Shown in pieces: positions 53,385 to 62,568 of a stretch of DNA of 64,000 nt. Both the position numbers and the translations under genes were made by a program. The notes beneath the pieces were generated by a model. It was not told the origin of the DNA. It made no database searches and was given only the letters and a program-made list of their open reading frames with translations. Origin of the DNA: Pseudomonas persica (GTDB lineage: Bacteria > Pseudomonadota > Gammaproteobacteria > Pseudomonadales > Pseudomonadaceae); the NCBI RefSeq assembly GCF_900291015.1, contig NZ_OLKL01000029.1, forward strand, positions 1 to 64,000, written 5' to 3'. Position 1 is the stretch's first letter, and the number at the start of each line of letters is the position of its first letter.

Positions 53385-54410
53385 TCACGATTTGTAAGCT
53401 TTAAAAAGTTTGTCCGAGGCCACATATATGTCCCCCCGAGCCCGCGAGAACGCCACATAGAGCTTGTTCCTTGTATGAGCCACGGCCTCACTCAACTTAC
53501 CTTGTTCAAATTGCTTCCAGGCCTTCGCGCCCATCACGACGCAGACATCCTCGTAGTGATCCTGCCCCTTACTGGCACCCCAGTTCTGTGAGTAGCAACC
53601 GTACTTATAGTGCTGCTCCTGAAATAGTTTCACGATGCTGTGATCACTGTGCAGACGGTCTGCCAGTTCTTGGGTGTCGACCTTGATGATCTCTGTCACC
53701 CTGCCTTTGTGTGAGTCAATCTTGATCTGCAGGTGGGCCGTGATGAAATCGCAGACTGTGGTTCCGCACCGCCAGCTCTTGCTGAGGCTTTCTTTGTCCA
53801 CCTTGATCTTGGCTTTGGTGAAGCGCCTTTCGTACTTGGTGATGTCTTTGTGAAGGGAGCTGTTCATCGTACCATCGCGGCTCGTATCAAAGGTGTGCTG
53901 GTAGAAATCCCCCACGAACAGCATTTCGGCGTTGGCAGCCGATATCTCCAGCAACAGGTTGAAATCGTGGCCTGCGAAGTCCTGCACTTCATCGACGTAG
54001 ACAGAATCGTAAAAGCGCTCAATCCGAGATCGGACAGCAGGGAGGAGGCCTTCGACCTCTATCAGCTTGGCCAGGCGGTTGTGATACAGGCGTCCGCCCG
54101 GATCGCGGTACCGCTTGCGCTCCGTCAGCGGATAGTTGCGCTGCGGAGGGGCTCTGAAATTCAGGCCCCGCGTGTCCATCTCGTTTTGCATGAAGGGGCG
54201 GAAGCAGAAACCGTGTAGGAACGCAAAGTACGTCATCACGGTGATGTTCGACGGAAGGGTGCCGAACTTCTTGATGATGCTTTTGCGCAGATGGCTGTAA
54301 TTGTTCTCCGTGTACGTGATGATCAGGGCGCGCTTCTCAAGGCAGAGCTTGCTGATGAGGTGGGTCGTTTTGCCTGACCCAGCCACTGCAAAAATCACTC
54401 GTTTATCCAT
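53385..54410 (-). CDS. Compact UvrD/Rep-like helicase (GajB-like)
   Basis: A 341-residue superfamily 1 helicase-like ATPase, short for the family (Gabija GajB about 490, UvrD about 720). Walker A is AVAGSGKTTHLI at residues 8-20. Motif Ia region is ITYTENNYSHLRKSI. Walker B is YVDEVQDFAGHDFN near 138-151, with Q in DEVQD. Motif VI is LYVAFSRARGDIYVA near the C-terminus. The 1B and 2B insert domains are reduced or absent. It overlaps the OLD nuclease gene by 16 bases, so the two are coupled. UvrD-type helicases beside OLD nucleases form the Gabija system and class 2 OLD loci. Confidence 0.87.
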   Translation of the reverse strand: MDKRVIFAVAGSGKTTHLISKLCLEKRALIITYTENNYSHLRKSIIKKFGTLPSNITVMTYFAFLHGFCFRPFMQNEMDTRGLNFRAPPQRNYPLTERKRYRDPGGRLYHNRLAKLIEVEGLLPAVRSRIERFYDSVYVDEVQDFAGHDFNLLLEISAANAEMLFVGDFYQHTFDTSRDGTMNSSLHKDITKYERRFTKAKIKVDKESLSKSWRCGTTVCDFITAHLQIKIDSHKGRVTEIIKVDTQELADRLHSDHSIVKLFQEQHYKYGCYSQNWGASKGQDHYEDVCVVMGAKAWKQFEQGKLSEAVAHTRNKLYVAFSRARGDIYVASDKLFKAYKS

Positions 54411-55963
54411 GCGATCGCATCCCTGATGTACTGAGGGGCCACGAGCGCTGCTGACTTCTTCCTGAGCAGCTCGAACGCAGCGTCGGCCTTGTTCTTGAGC
54501 ATGTACTCCTGGACGGTCAGCTTCTTGCGCCCGGCAGCGAACAGGTCGTCGCAGGCCACCTTGTTGTCCTGGTACAAGCCGATCTCAAAGGTCGACCGAT
54601 CCTTGGCTACGTCAGCAAAGATGCGAGCTTCCGGATACAGACTGTCCTTGTAGTTCTCTACACAATGCTGCTGATAATCACCGTCATTGTCGCGGATCGC
54701 TGCGACGCGGATTCCCAGTAACTTTCCGAGCTCCAGATAGCGTTTGAAGCTCGTGCCACCTATCGAAATGATGTGCACCTGATCGGCGTGTGGCGTTCGT
54801 CCGTTGGAGTGCTTCTTGTAGAACTCTTCGATCAGGATGAACTCGGCATCACCCTCCACCAGAATGACCTTCTTGGAGAGCGCGAACTCCAGGACATTGT
54901 TATCCGGTGCCTTCATGAAGAAGCTGGCGGTCGGTTCGGTGAGCGCCTTCAACCGACCAGCCTGCTGATCGCTACCCAAGAGAAGTGCGTGCCGGAGGTC
55001 GAGCCGCGAGCAGATGTGGCTGCTGTGAGTGGCGATGAAGAGCTGCGTTCCAGCCGTGGCGGCCAATTGCTCAACCAGGAGCTTCATCTTGGTGTGGCTG
55101 AGGTGGTTCTCTGGTTCTTCCAGGAGTAGGGCATGCAGTTCGCCCTTGGCTTCATGCCGGCGCAGCGCGAACTCGGTTTTGATGAAGCACTGCTCACCTT
55201 TACCTCGATTCTCGATTGGGATGCCATCCTTGGTGATGACGAGGTCGGTTTCGAGATTGGAGCGGATGCTGGTTCTCACGCCAAATTGGTATGCACCCAG
55301 GTTAGCATTGAGTGCGGCCAACACCTTGTCGCGAAAAGCTTCCTTCCCGCGGCGATAGCGATTTTCCAGGCTGTAGCGTTCAGGTGGTTCGGCGTTGAAG
55401 CTGAACACTGTGCGGGTGTACTCCCTTGCCGCGTACTCACTGTCGATGCGAGAGCTGTCCAAGAGAAGGTGCTTCACCGGACGCCGATAGCTGACATGAG
55501 GGCCGCCAGAGAAGGTGTAGAATTTCACGCCATAGTATTCGTATGGGAAACCTTCCGGGTCGTCTTGCAAGAGCTGATGGATCGTTGCACCGAACTCCTC
55601 AACCAGCGGAGCTATCTTCATCCCAATTCCGTCAGTCATGGCGCCGGCTAGATTCTGCGTGCCGTAGTAGCCTTGATCATCGCCTTCCTCGAGAAACACC
55701 TCCACGACCAATTCCGGCAACTGGTCGAGCGTACGTGGGCCCTGCTGAAAAGCCTTTACCGCAGACTGCGCCAACAGTGACTCGTACCCGATGGTTTCAA
55801 CGCGACTGCGGCTGGCACTCAGTGCGAGATCGAGGCCAAGCAACACGCTGCTTTTCCCCGTCTCGTTGTCACCGATCAGTACATTCACCCCTGCATCGAA
55901 CTCAAGCATAAGCGACTCGAATTTCTTGAAGTTTTGGAGCATCACTTTCTTGATGGCAGGCAT
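54395..55963 (-). CDS. OLD-family ATPase/TOPRIM nuclease (GajA-like)
   Basis: A 522-residue protein. The SMC/ABC-like ATPase has Walker A GDNETGKS at 31-38 within MLQNFKKFESLMLEFDAGVN. Walker B is LLLEEPENHL at 279-288 and the D-loop/H-switch is FIATHSSH. A C-terminal TOPRIM follows: KKVILVEGDAEF carries Glu370, and AIRDNDGD at 423-429 carries the metal Asp pair. This is the order in OLD and GajA, which nick DNA when nucleotide levels fall during phage infection. The ATG at 55963 is used; the codon before it is TTG. It lies 53 bases after the pPIWI-RE stop and overlaps the helicase gene. Confidence 0.9.
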   Translation of the reverse strand: MPAIKKVMLQNFKKFESLMLEFDAGVNVLIGDNETGKSSVLLGLDLALSASRSRVETIGYESLLAQSAVKAFQQGPRTLDQLPELVVEVFLEEGDDQGYYGTQNLAGAMTDGIGMKIAPLVEEFGATIHQLLQDDPEGFPYEYYGVKFYTFSGGPHVSYRRPVKHLLLDSSRIDSEYAAREYTRTVFSFNAEPPERYSLENRYRRGKEAFRDKVLAALNANLGAYQFGVRTSIRSNLETDLVITKDGIPIENRGKGEQCFIKTEFALRRHEAKGELHALLLEEPENHLSHTKMKLLVEQLAATAGTQLFIATHSSHICSRLDLRHALLLGSDQQAGRLKALTEPTASFFMKAPDNNVLEFALSKKVILVEGDAEFILIEEFYKKHSNGRTPHADQVHIISIGGTSFKRYLELGKLLGIRVAAIRDNDGDYQQHCVENYKDSLYPEARIFADVAKDRSTFEIGLYQDNKVACDDLFAAGRKKLTVQEYMLKNKADAAFELLRKKSAALVAPQYIRDAIAWINE

Positions 55964-56016
55964 CAAATCATTCCCACAGTGTTTGAGTTCAAGGTCGGCT
56001 AGCGGACATCGAGTGG

Positions 56017-58383
56017 TCAGGCCTTCTCGGCCAGGCGATTGGCATCACTTTTTCGGCGCATTTCCATGATGGGGTGGTCGTTGGCGATCTGGGCCCCCAG
56101 GTGCATGGGGCTTGGCAGTTTGAGTTGACCGTCCCACAAGGGCGCGTTGCGGCAGAGCAGGGCGACTTGTTCCGCGATCGCGGTTGAGGAGGCAAAGGAA
56201 GCCGGCTCTATGACGGTGATCTCGGTAACGCCGAGTTGCTGCCAAGGATCCGCCAACAAGAAATCACCGACCTGGTAGCGGGTGTTTTTACGCTGGCCTT
56301 CAGCCTTGCTATAGATCTTTGAAGGCGATACGAAGTAATAAACGGCAGGGCTTCGAAGTGACTGGAAGACGCCGATTTTCTGCCCAATGTACTGGGGCTG
56401 GGTAGGGTGCTCGGAGTGGTTGCCGGACATCTGAGCGATGTCGTTATCCACCCTGATTCGCACAATGGCCGCATTGGCCGGGACGGGAGGCAGGCCGCTG
56501 TCGGGGCTGTCCTTCAGCCCCCGATAGAATGTCCGCAAATTGCTATCGAGGCAGACAATCAGCGGGGTGTCTGCCTCATCCGTGGCCACAAGCATCGACC
56601 ACGTCACGAGCTTGTTGATGGCCTCAGGGTTAATCAGCGAAGGCGTGGCATGAATGGCAGCGACGCCCTCAGTGAACGGATACCATTGCCCGCGGCTAGG
56701 GTCGTTCTTGACGAACCAGTAGACCTCGCATTTCTGAGTATCAGCCACCGACCTGGTGATGACTGGTAGGTAGATCATGTCACCCTTTTCGTTAATGCGA
56801 TCCAGGCGAATAGACAAAATCGTTGTGCCTGTCGGGATGGTCTTTGCCTTGACGAAAGCGGTTGGGAAGTAACCCGTTAGGCGGATCGCCTCGGTGACAG
56901 TGTTGAGAGCCTTGTAGTCCCGCGACTCTTTTTTGGGCTTCGGTTTGTTCGGGTCTGGTACCTCATGCATGATGAACTGAGTCACAATGCCATGCTCGGC
57001 CAGTACCCTACGGATGTAATGCTTTGGGTCTCTGTCTGAATCGAGTGCTGCAGCTAAGGTACTAGTTTCAACGATCAGGATTGATGTGCCGAGTTTCTTG
57101 ATTTCGGGGACGACGCTCTTTCGAAGCCAACCATCGAGTTCAATGGAAGAAGCGCTGCCCTCCAACATGGAGGTTGCGCCTTCGAAAGCCAGGCGCGTCA
57201 GTTGGATTTCAGGCGGGGCGTTCTTCTTGAAAAACGGCATGGTCGAGCCCAGGGTCTCGCTGGCTTTGACCAGTCGCAACATGATCTCGGAGTGTGCTGC
57301 CAGTACCGCAGCATGCACCTTCACTGGCGTTGAGGCCTTTACAGGTTTTGCCACGCGAATACTGGAAACGGCCTTGCGAGCCAAAAGCGGCTGCGAGCCC
57401 CGGAGACTGCGCAGTAGGTGGAAGCAAGTTTGGTCGAGGAAGAGGGGGCCCGGGCCCGAACCGATGGCGGGCATGAGTGGTGGTGTGACGTAGATTGGCC
57501 TAACGAGACTGTCGACGGGTATATCACCTTCAATCAGATCGGGCAGAGGCTGGACACCCATGAAGGCGAGCAGCTTGTTGGTCGGGAAGTCGTAAACGGT
57601 TTGCCAGCCCGTGTCAGTCTTTTTGCTTCGAATACCCGCTCTTACAATCGATTGGCCAGTGTGCACCCAAGCGTGTCGCTTACGCCCGATCGAATTGGGC
57701 ATGATCTGGCTTAGCTTCACGCGCAGTTGGATGAAAGGCTCAGTACAGTCGCGAAGTAGCTTCAGGCTGGGCTTAATGACATGCAGGGCGCTGGCATTGC
57801 GATCACCCGTGGGCATGATCGGATCGTTCCAGGCGATCAGCGAGCCATCGGAGGCTTGCTGCAAGGGGATGAGTTTGGGGATGGGATCGGGGTTTCCGTT
57901 CTGAGTCGACTCAAGAGGTGTCGAGCACATTGCCTGACCAACCAGCCACGGAACAACGGTGTAGGCCAGGGGCGAAACTCCGTCGGGATTGATTAAGTCG
58001 CCTGGTAGCAGGGGATGAAGCTCCGTGACTGCGAGCTTGGTCTCCAGTCCCTCAACCTGCTCGTCCCACATACGCATCACTTCGAGCGACCAGAGATACA
58101 GCATCTGATTGATCGTATCGACGGGCAGGGGCTTCAGCATGAGGATTGCTGACGCACCTTTGTCTTTGTAGGGGAACAGGTTGACTTCAACGGGCCCGCC
58201 CGATACCGCAGCCAGCATTTCTTTCAGCGCATTCGTAGGCAATCCAGGGTGATGCTTTTTCCCCAGGTTCTGCAGGACTTGCCAGGCAGCTAGGTATTGT
58301 TCTCCGATCTGGGCACGATAGGCATGCGCGAGCGCTTGCGGGTCGAAACTGAAGAGGCTGGTGCGCAGGTCAAGGTTCTTCAT
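56017..58383 (-). CDS. pPIWI-RE family protein (PIWI/Argonaute-like)
   Basis: A 788-residue protein I assign to the pPIWI-RE family, known for prokaryotic PIWI modules with conserved Arg and Glu (Burroughs, Iyer and Aravind). The N-terminal part (1-420) fits the X-type domain. The C-terminal RNase H-like part starts near 430 (KLGTSILIVETSTLAAALDS) and holds TILSIRLDRINEKGDMIYLP (Asp528), LIVCLDSNLRTFYRGL (Asp613) and late VTEITVIEPASF. It ends with a LPSPMHLGAQIANDHPIM segment typical of the family. The ATG at 58383 overlaps the helicase stop by four bases (ATGA). Family assignment is from neighbours plus features and not a database match. Confidence 0.83.
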   Translation of the reverse strand: MKNLDLRTSLFSFDPQALAHAYRAQIGEQYLAAWQVLQNLGKKHHPGLPTNALKEMLAAVSGGPVEVNLFPYKDKGASAILMLKPLPVDTINQMLYLWSLEVMRMWDEQVEGLETKLAVTELHPLLPGDLINPDGVSPLAYTVVPWLVGQAMCSTPLESTQNGNPDPIPKLIPLQQASDGSLIAWNDPIMPTGDRNASALHVIKPSLKLLRDCTEPFIQLRVKLSQIMPNSIGRKRHAWVHTGQSIVRAGIRSKKTDTGWQTVYDFPTNKLLAFMGVQPLPDLIEGDIPVDSLVRPIYVTPPLMPAIGSGPGPLFLDQTCFHLLRSLRGSQPLLARKAVSSIRVAKPVKASTPVKVHAAVLAAHSEIMLRLVKASETLGSTMPFFKKNAPPEIQLTRLAFEGATSMLEGSASSIELDGWLRKSVVPEIKKLGTSILIVETSTLAAALDSDRDPKHYIRRVLAEHGIVTQFIMHEVPDPNKPKPKKESRDYKALNTVTEAIRLTGYFPTAFVKAKTIPTGTTILSIRLDRINEKGDMIYLPVITRSVADTQKCEVYWFVKNDPSRGQWYPFTEGVAAIHATPSLINPEAINKLVTWSMLVATDEADTPLIVCLDSNLRTFYRGLKDSPDSGLPPVPANAAIVRIRVDNDIAQMSGNHSEHPTQPQYIGQKIGVFQSLRSPAVYYFVSPSKIYSKAEGQRKNTRYQVGDFLLADPWQQLGVTEITVIEPASFASSTAIAEQVALLCRNAPLWDGQLKLPSPMHLGAQIANDHPIMEMRRKSDANRLAEKA

Positions 58384-61300
58384 CGAGCTTCCTTAGCTGA
58401 TCGATCAATGTAGTGCGTAATAGCACTCGCGATGCCGTTGTGGTGCAGGAAAAATTGATTCCAGCTGCCTTCATTTTTTAGTCTTTGGACGGACTCCGAG
58501 AGCAGTTTTGCCCACGGCGTGCGGCCATTGGTGAACGCTGCATCTGCGAAATAGCAGGTCACCGGTGTGCCGCCGCGCCGACCACGCCCGATCAATTGCG
58601 TGAGGGTCACCAGTATGTTCATCACGGTGTAATGGCGGATGTTGGCGGGCTGCTGGCCAAAAGCTGGCGGAGCGGTGCGAATGTCATTGAGGATTGAGTT
58701 CGCGTTAGCACGTTCTTTGTGCAGCACATGTTGGAGGCTGGGCTCGGGACGCATCCGATTCCAGGTTTCGTAGCTGATGTGCGCAAGGTTGTTTTCGGGG
58801 CTATCGGAGGCCGGTAATGGGCGCACGCAGATCACCACGCCACCGATCGCTGAGAGGCCATCTTTATTGACGATGTTGTGGCCGCGAGCCATGGGGTGGA
58901 GCGCGCTGACCAGAATCGTTTTGTCCCGGTGCGCCCCTTCAATGAACTGCGCAAGATCGTCGTACACCAGCGTGTGTTCAGCGTTTAGCAATGTGGGCTT
59001 GTATTCGCTAGCCCGACCCCGCACCCAGCCAACGGTGGGGCTGGGGGATAGGCCAGCAAGCGTGATTGCCAGTAGCTCAGCATCGGCGTCGCTGCTGGCG
59101 ACCAGGAGCAATCGAGCACGATCTGCGGTGACCGGATCCTTGGCCAATGCTTTCAGGCGCTTTTCAATCCAAGGCCATAGCTCCGCGGCAAGTTGCTTGA
59201 TTCGATCCTTTCGCTCGAAGAAAGGTGCACCTGAAACCGTCGTAGTGAGTCCTACATTCTCGAATGCAACCTGGCCAGCAGCGTCGGGCACATCAATGAA
59301 GTCCTTGGCCTTGAGGTCGTATGCACTGGCGCCAGGGAAGTAAGCAGTGGCCGAGAACCCCATGAACATGCGCCTGACGCCGGCATACCCAAGCGACGCG
59401 AGCTCGGGAAGAGCCAATAGGGTGCCGTGGGGATCACCTCGCATTGCCACGACGTTCAGTGATGATGTCGCCTCGCTGGCCGGCTTGCGTTTGAATCCAA
59501 AGACGGTGCGATGTAGTGGGCCGATGGGACTGAACGAAAGTGGCTCGCGACCTTTCAGATTGCTGTAGACCTCTTGGGCATAAGGGAATTCAGCATTGGC
59601 AAAGCTGGGCAGTTCGATCTGCAGATTCCGTAAGGCGACTTCAAGGTTGTCCAGGATGCCGCGCAGAATCAGTGCTGCTTTAAGGCGCTGCAGGTCTTTC
59701 GAGTTCAGTTTTGCCTTCAGGTGGCCGCTACCGGCGAGCGTTGTGAGCAATCGCCCCAGCTCCATCGCCTGATTCTCCGGCCTGCTGGCCATCTCATTCG
59801 TTTGCCAGTAGATCAGGTTTTCTCGCAAGCTACGCAGGTGTTCCGGAACGCTGGCATTGCCGCTGCTGTAGAGCGCCTTAAGCGTTTCGAAGTCAATCTC
59901 CAGCTTGGTCATGATGTAGCCGTCTTCTGCCTCTGCCCAGGTTGTTTCCTTCTTGGGCCAGTCGAAGTACTTGCGTTGTTGAAGGTTCATCAACTGATCG
60001 ACGTTGGTACAGCAGAAGCCGAGGGCTAGGGACAAGCGAATTCGGCTGCTTTCTTCGATGCCTGGAATATTCAGTCGGCTGAAAATCGCCGTGAAGAGTT
60101 GAACGAGCGGGCTTGCCTCGCCCGTGTTGCCCAACTGGAGGCTGAAGGCGCTTGTGTCGATCGCGGTTTTGAGCAGCCCGTCGATCTCATCGATTAAGAA
60201 CACAGGCGAGATACGTAGCAAAAGCTCGATGAAGCTACGAGGGCCCGGGAACTGTTCTGAATCATTGAACGGTATGCGCGATGTGCCGGACAGCAAGGCA
60301 TGGTGATTGATGACGATCACGTCAGCATCCAGCGCTTGCGACAGCATCTTTGTTCGACCGCAAGAGAACAGGAAAGGGCAATGACTTAAGCGCTTTGTCT
60401 CTTCCTTCGCATTGCCTTTAGAGGACACGACGTGAAGCTTGAAGCAAGGCTCCGAACCTGCCGGCATAGCTTCCAGCTCGCTCGAGTAGGCGTTTAGCAA
60501 GCACGCGTAGTCGTAGGGATGATCCTCATTGTGCTGCTTGAAATGTACGCCCGCACGCTCATGGGTTCGAGAAAGAGAATGCAATGGCGCAACCTTCAGG
60601 TTTGGCGCTACGACTGATGCCGCCAGTCGCATGATCCTCACGGTATTGTCCAGCTCCACGTAGCCAGGCACTGCAATAACGACTTTGTGACCGCGGCTAG
60701 CTGCATCGAGCGCCATCAATGACATCACTACCGTCTTACCAGTACCGGTGGCGGCATTCACGCGATAGAAGTTACCGGAGCTCGCCGATCGCTGGTGGCT
60801 GTTTCCCCAAATGTTGTGAAGGGACGCGCAGTGTTGCGTATGCGGCGTCGAGGCGGCATCTAGTCGTTCGGCAATCGACCGGAGATTTCCGTAGTCCCAG
60901 CTGATGTCAGGGGTCGCTGGCGTATCGGAAATCTTGAGGTATTGATCCGAGGGCGGTAATCGCTTCCTCTCGTTGGCCGGGATGCTGAAGATACGGGTGC
61001 GTTCAGCTGTGATGTACTTGAAGACCAAGTTGCCGGATTCAGGCAGCTTTGCGATGGCAGGGGGCTGATGCCAACGTTTCAACGCATCCAAGCTTTCCTT
61101 GATAACCTGGTCGACGTCCAAAATCACTTTAATGCGGTAGTGATCACCCTCGGCCAGCTTGGGTCGCAAGTTTTCGGGTTCAATCAGTTCAAAGGGGCAT
61201 AGCTCGTCTGCAAGAACGATCGCTGCAATTTCTACGAACCGTGCCGGCTGTGCGAGCGATGAGGGGCGGAGCCGAAGCCCCATCGCGATCGTGATCTGCT

Positions 61301-61448
61301 GCTCGTCAGTGAGGCTGTCCCATGTACTCCATTTGTGGGTTCGACCTGCAATGAGTGCAGCCGCATCTGCTAAGCAAGGCGTGCCTTCAGTGTGGCGAGC
61401 CGCCAGTGCCATGAACAACGTGGTTGCGATGTCAGAAAGGGTTCGCAC
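58380..61448 (-). CDS. DinG/XPD-type helicase of the pPIWI-RE island
   Basis: A 1022-residue superfamily 2 helicase. An N-terminal region of about 210 residues is likely the pPIWI-RE domain Z. Walker A is NAATGTGKTVVM (232-243). Four Cys at 316, 335, 357 and 363 (YACLLN, EPCFKL, HCPFLFSCGR) sit where DinG/XPD proteins hold a 4Fe-4S cluster. DADVIVINHHALLSG follows, then Walker B FLIDEIDGLL (419-426) and motif VI QLIGRGRRGG (951-960). The GTG at 61448 overlaps the endonuclease gene by 17 bases. It should unwind DNA for the pPIWI-RE complex. Confidence 0.88.
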   Translation of the reverse strand: MRTLSDIATTLFMALAARHTEGTPCLADAAALIAGRTHKWSTWDSLTDEQQITIAMGLRLRPSSLAQPARFVEIAAIVLADELCPFELIEPENLRPKLAEGDHYRIKVILDVDQVIKESLDALKRWHQPPAIAKLPESGNLVFKYITAERTRIFSIPANERKRLPPSDQYLKISDTPATPDISWDYGNLRSIAERLDAASTPHTQHCASLHNIWGNSHQRSASSGNFYRVNAATGTGKTVVMSLMALDAASRGHKVVIAVPGYVELDNTVRIMRLAASVVAPNLKVAPLHSLSRTHERAGVHFKQHNEDHPYDYACLLNAYSSELEAMPAGSEPCFKLHVVSSKGNAKEETKRLSHCPFLFSCGRTKMLSQALDADVIVINHHALLSGTSRIPFNDSEQFPGPRSFIELLLRISPVFLIDEIDGLLKTAIDTSAFSLQLGNTGEASPLVQLFTAIFSRLNIPGIEESSRIRLSLALGFCCTNVDQLMNLQQRKYFDWPKKETTWAEAEDGYIMTKLEIDFETLKALYSSGNASVPEHLRSLRENLIYWQTNEMASRPENQAMELGRLLTTLAGSGHLKAKLNSKDLQRLKAALILRGILDNLEVALRNLQIELPSFANAEFPYAQEVYSNLKGREPLSFSPIGPLHRTVFGFKRKPASEATSSLNVVAMRGDPHGTLLALPELASLGYAGVRRMFMGFSATAYFPGASAYDLKAKDFIDVPDAAGQVAFENVGLTTTVSGAPFFERKDRIKQLAAELWPWIEKRLKALAKDPVTADRARLLLVASSDADAELLAITLAGLSPSPTVGWVRGRASEYKPTLLNAEHTLVYDDLAQFIEGAHRDKTILVSALHPMARGHNIVNKDGLSAIGGVVICVRPLPASDSPENNLAHISYETWNRMRPEPSLQHVLHKERANANSILNDIRTAPPAFGQQPANIRHYTVMNILVTLTQLIGRGRRGGTPVTCYFADAAFTNGRTPWAKLLSESVQRLKNEGSWNQFFLHHNGIASAITHYIDRSAKEAR

Positions 61449-62568
61449 GAGTTGTCAGTTCCTTGATGCATTCGCTTTGGGTGAAGACCTGCAAGCCAGG
61501 GCATACACTTCGGAGCCACGGGACATGAGCCTGCTGGTAATCCGGGATGACGAACCAGCGCATCGTTGTGGGCCGCATTGATTCCAAGTAGGCGCCCAAG
61601 GCACGCGGTGATACCCAAACCTTCGCATCAATGTCGAGCGTCATTCCGCCGTAGCTGACTCGCAGATCTGAGCGATCTACATCTGGCCACAAGGTGACAT
61701 CGAGGCCATGCTTCGAGAGTTTTTCGGCCAGCTGAAGCTCGAGCAGCCCGGGCAGCAATGTGTACTTCCAAAGTGCGCTTTTGAGCATGTAGCGCTTACC
61801 CGCAGCTTCGCCTTCCAGTACTTGGTCGGTGACAACATTGACCAGTCGTCCTTGCATCCATCGGTACAGGCTGCTTTTTTCTCTGCACCAGGCAGAGTCG
61901 CACTGAACCTCTCGTCTCTGTGGGTTCATGGGCCATCGGCATTCTGGGCACTGATAGAGTTTTCCGTTGTGAGCAAGGTGCTCCGGAATGCGCTCATAAA
62001 AGTCATCGAGACCCCTGCCAAGCGGGATGAAAACGCTAGCCGCCCGCACAGGATCAATCACGGCGTTTTCGATCAGGAATCGCCTGAAACGCCTATACAG
62101 CTCATCCCCTTTGGAAATCACCTGGCACAGGTCACGTACTTCTCGGACGATCGACTGGATTGCTTCCCAGAGCTCATGAACGTCGAGTTCAAGGAGCATT
62201 TCATTGCAGGTCTGGGTGGAAATACCCGATGCGAGGAGAGGGCCGGTGTAATCAAACCGTACGGACTTTGGAAGCCATGACTCCAATGGGAGCGACAGTT
62301 GACGTTCCAGCTGCAGGGCTGAGCTGAGGGGCTTGCCGGGAGAGAGGCGCCAAAGATGTGCCTGAGCCTCTCGGAGCAACAACAGTGCGGCGCCTCGATC
62401 CGACTCGCACAAGGACGCTGCCTTCGACAGAAGCCTAAGTAAGTACTCCGATCGTTGGGTGTCCATGTGCACGTCCCCTGCGCCTGATTCCACGGAGGCC
62501 AGACTTGCTCGCAAGCGTGCGAAAGCCGGCAACGGCAAGCAGTCAAGGAGCGAGGATGAGGCTGCCAC
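61432..62568 (-). CDS. PD-(D/E)xK endonuclease of the pPIWI-RE island
   Basis: This protein of 378 residues has an N-terminal helical part (1-200, probably domain Y) and a C-terminal restriction-endonuclease fold. A zinc ribbon sits between: CPEC at 207-210 and C223/C228 (VQCDSAWC). The nuclease has Glu277 (LLPGLLELQL), Asp301 in WPDVDRSDLRVSY, and DIDAK with Asp314 and Lys316, a good PD-(D/E)xK set. The start is a GTG at 62568 after ACAGGTAAATCTGCC. It is the first gene of the island and overlaps the helicase start. It is expected to cleave invading DNA with the other two products. Confidence 0.83.
   Translation of the reverse strand: MAASSSLLDCLPLPAFARLRASLASVESGAGDVHMDTQRSEYLLRLLSKAASLCESDRGAALLLLREAQAHLWRLSPGKPLSSALQLERQLSLPLESWLPKSVRFDYTGPLLASGISTQTCNEMLLELDVHELWEAIQSIVREVRDLCQVISKGDELYRRFRRFLIENAVIDPVRAASVFIPLGRGLDDFYERIPEHLAHNGKLYQCPECRWPMNPQRREVQCDSAWCREKSSLYRWMQGRLVNVVTDQVLEGEAAGKRYMLKSALWKYTLLPGLLELQLAEKLSKHGLDVTLWPDVDRSDLRVSYGGMTLDIDAKVWVSPRALGAYLESMRPTTMRWFVIPDYQQAHVPWLRSVCPGLQVFTQSECIKELTTRANPF

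Noticed and set aside
53179-53397. 72-codon plus-strand frame before the UvrD-like gene
   Set aside because: It ends inside the 3' end of the helicase gene and has no ribosome site or recognisable domain.
52070-53400. A tRNA gene or attachment site at the island edge
   Set aside because: No cloverleaf-like sequence or long direct repeat could be seen; the island boundary was judged by composition only.
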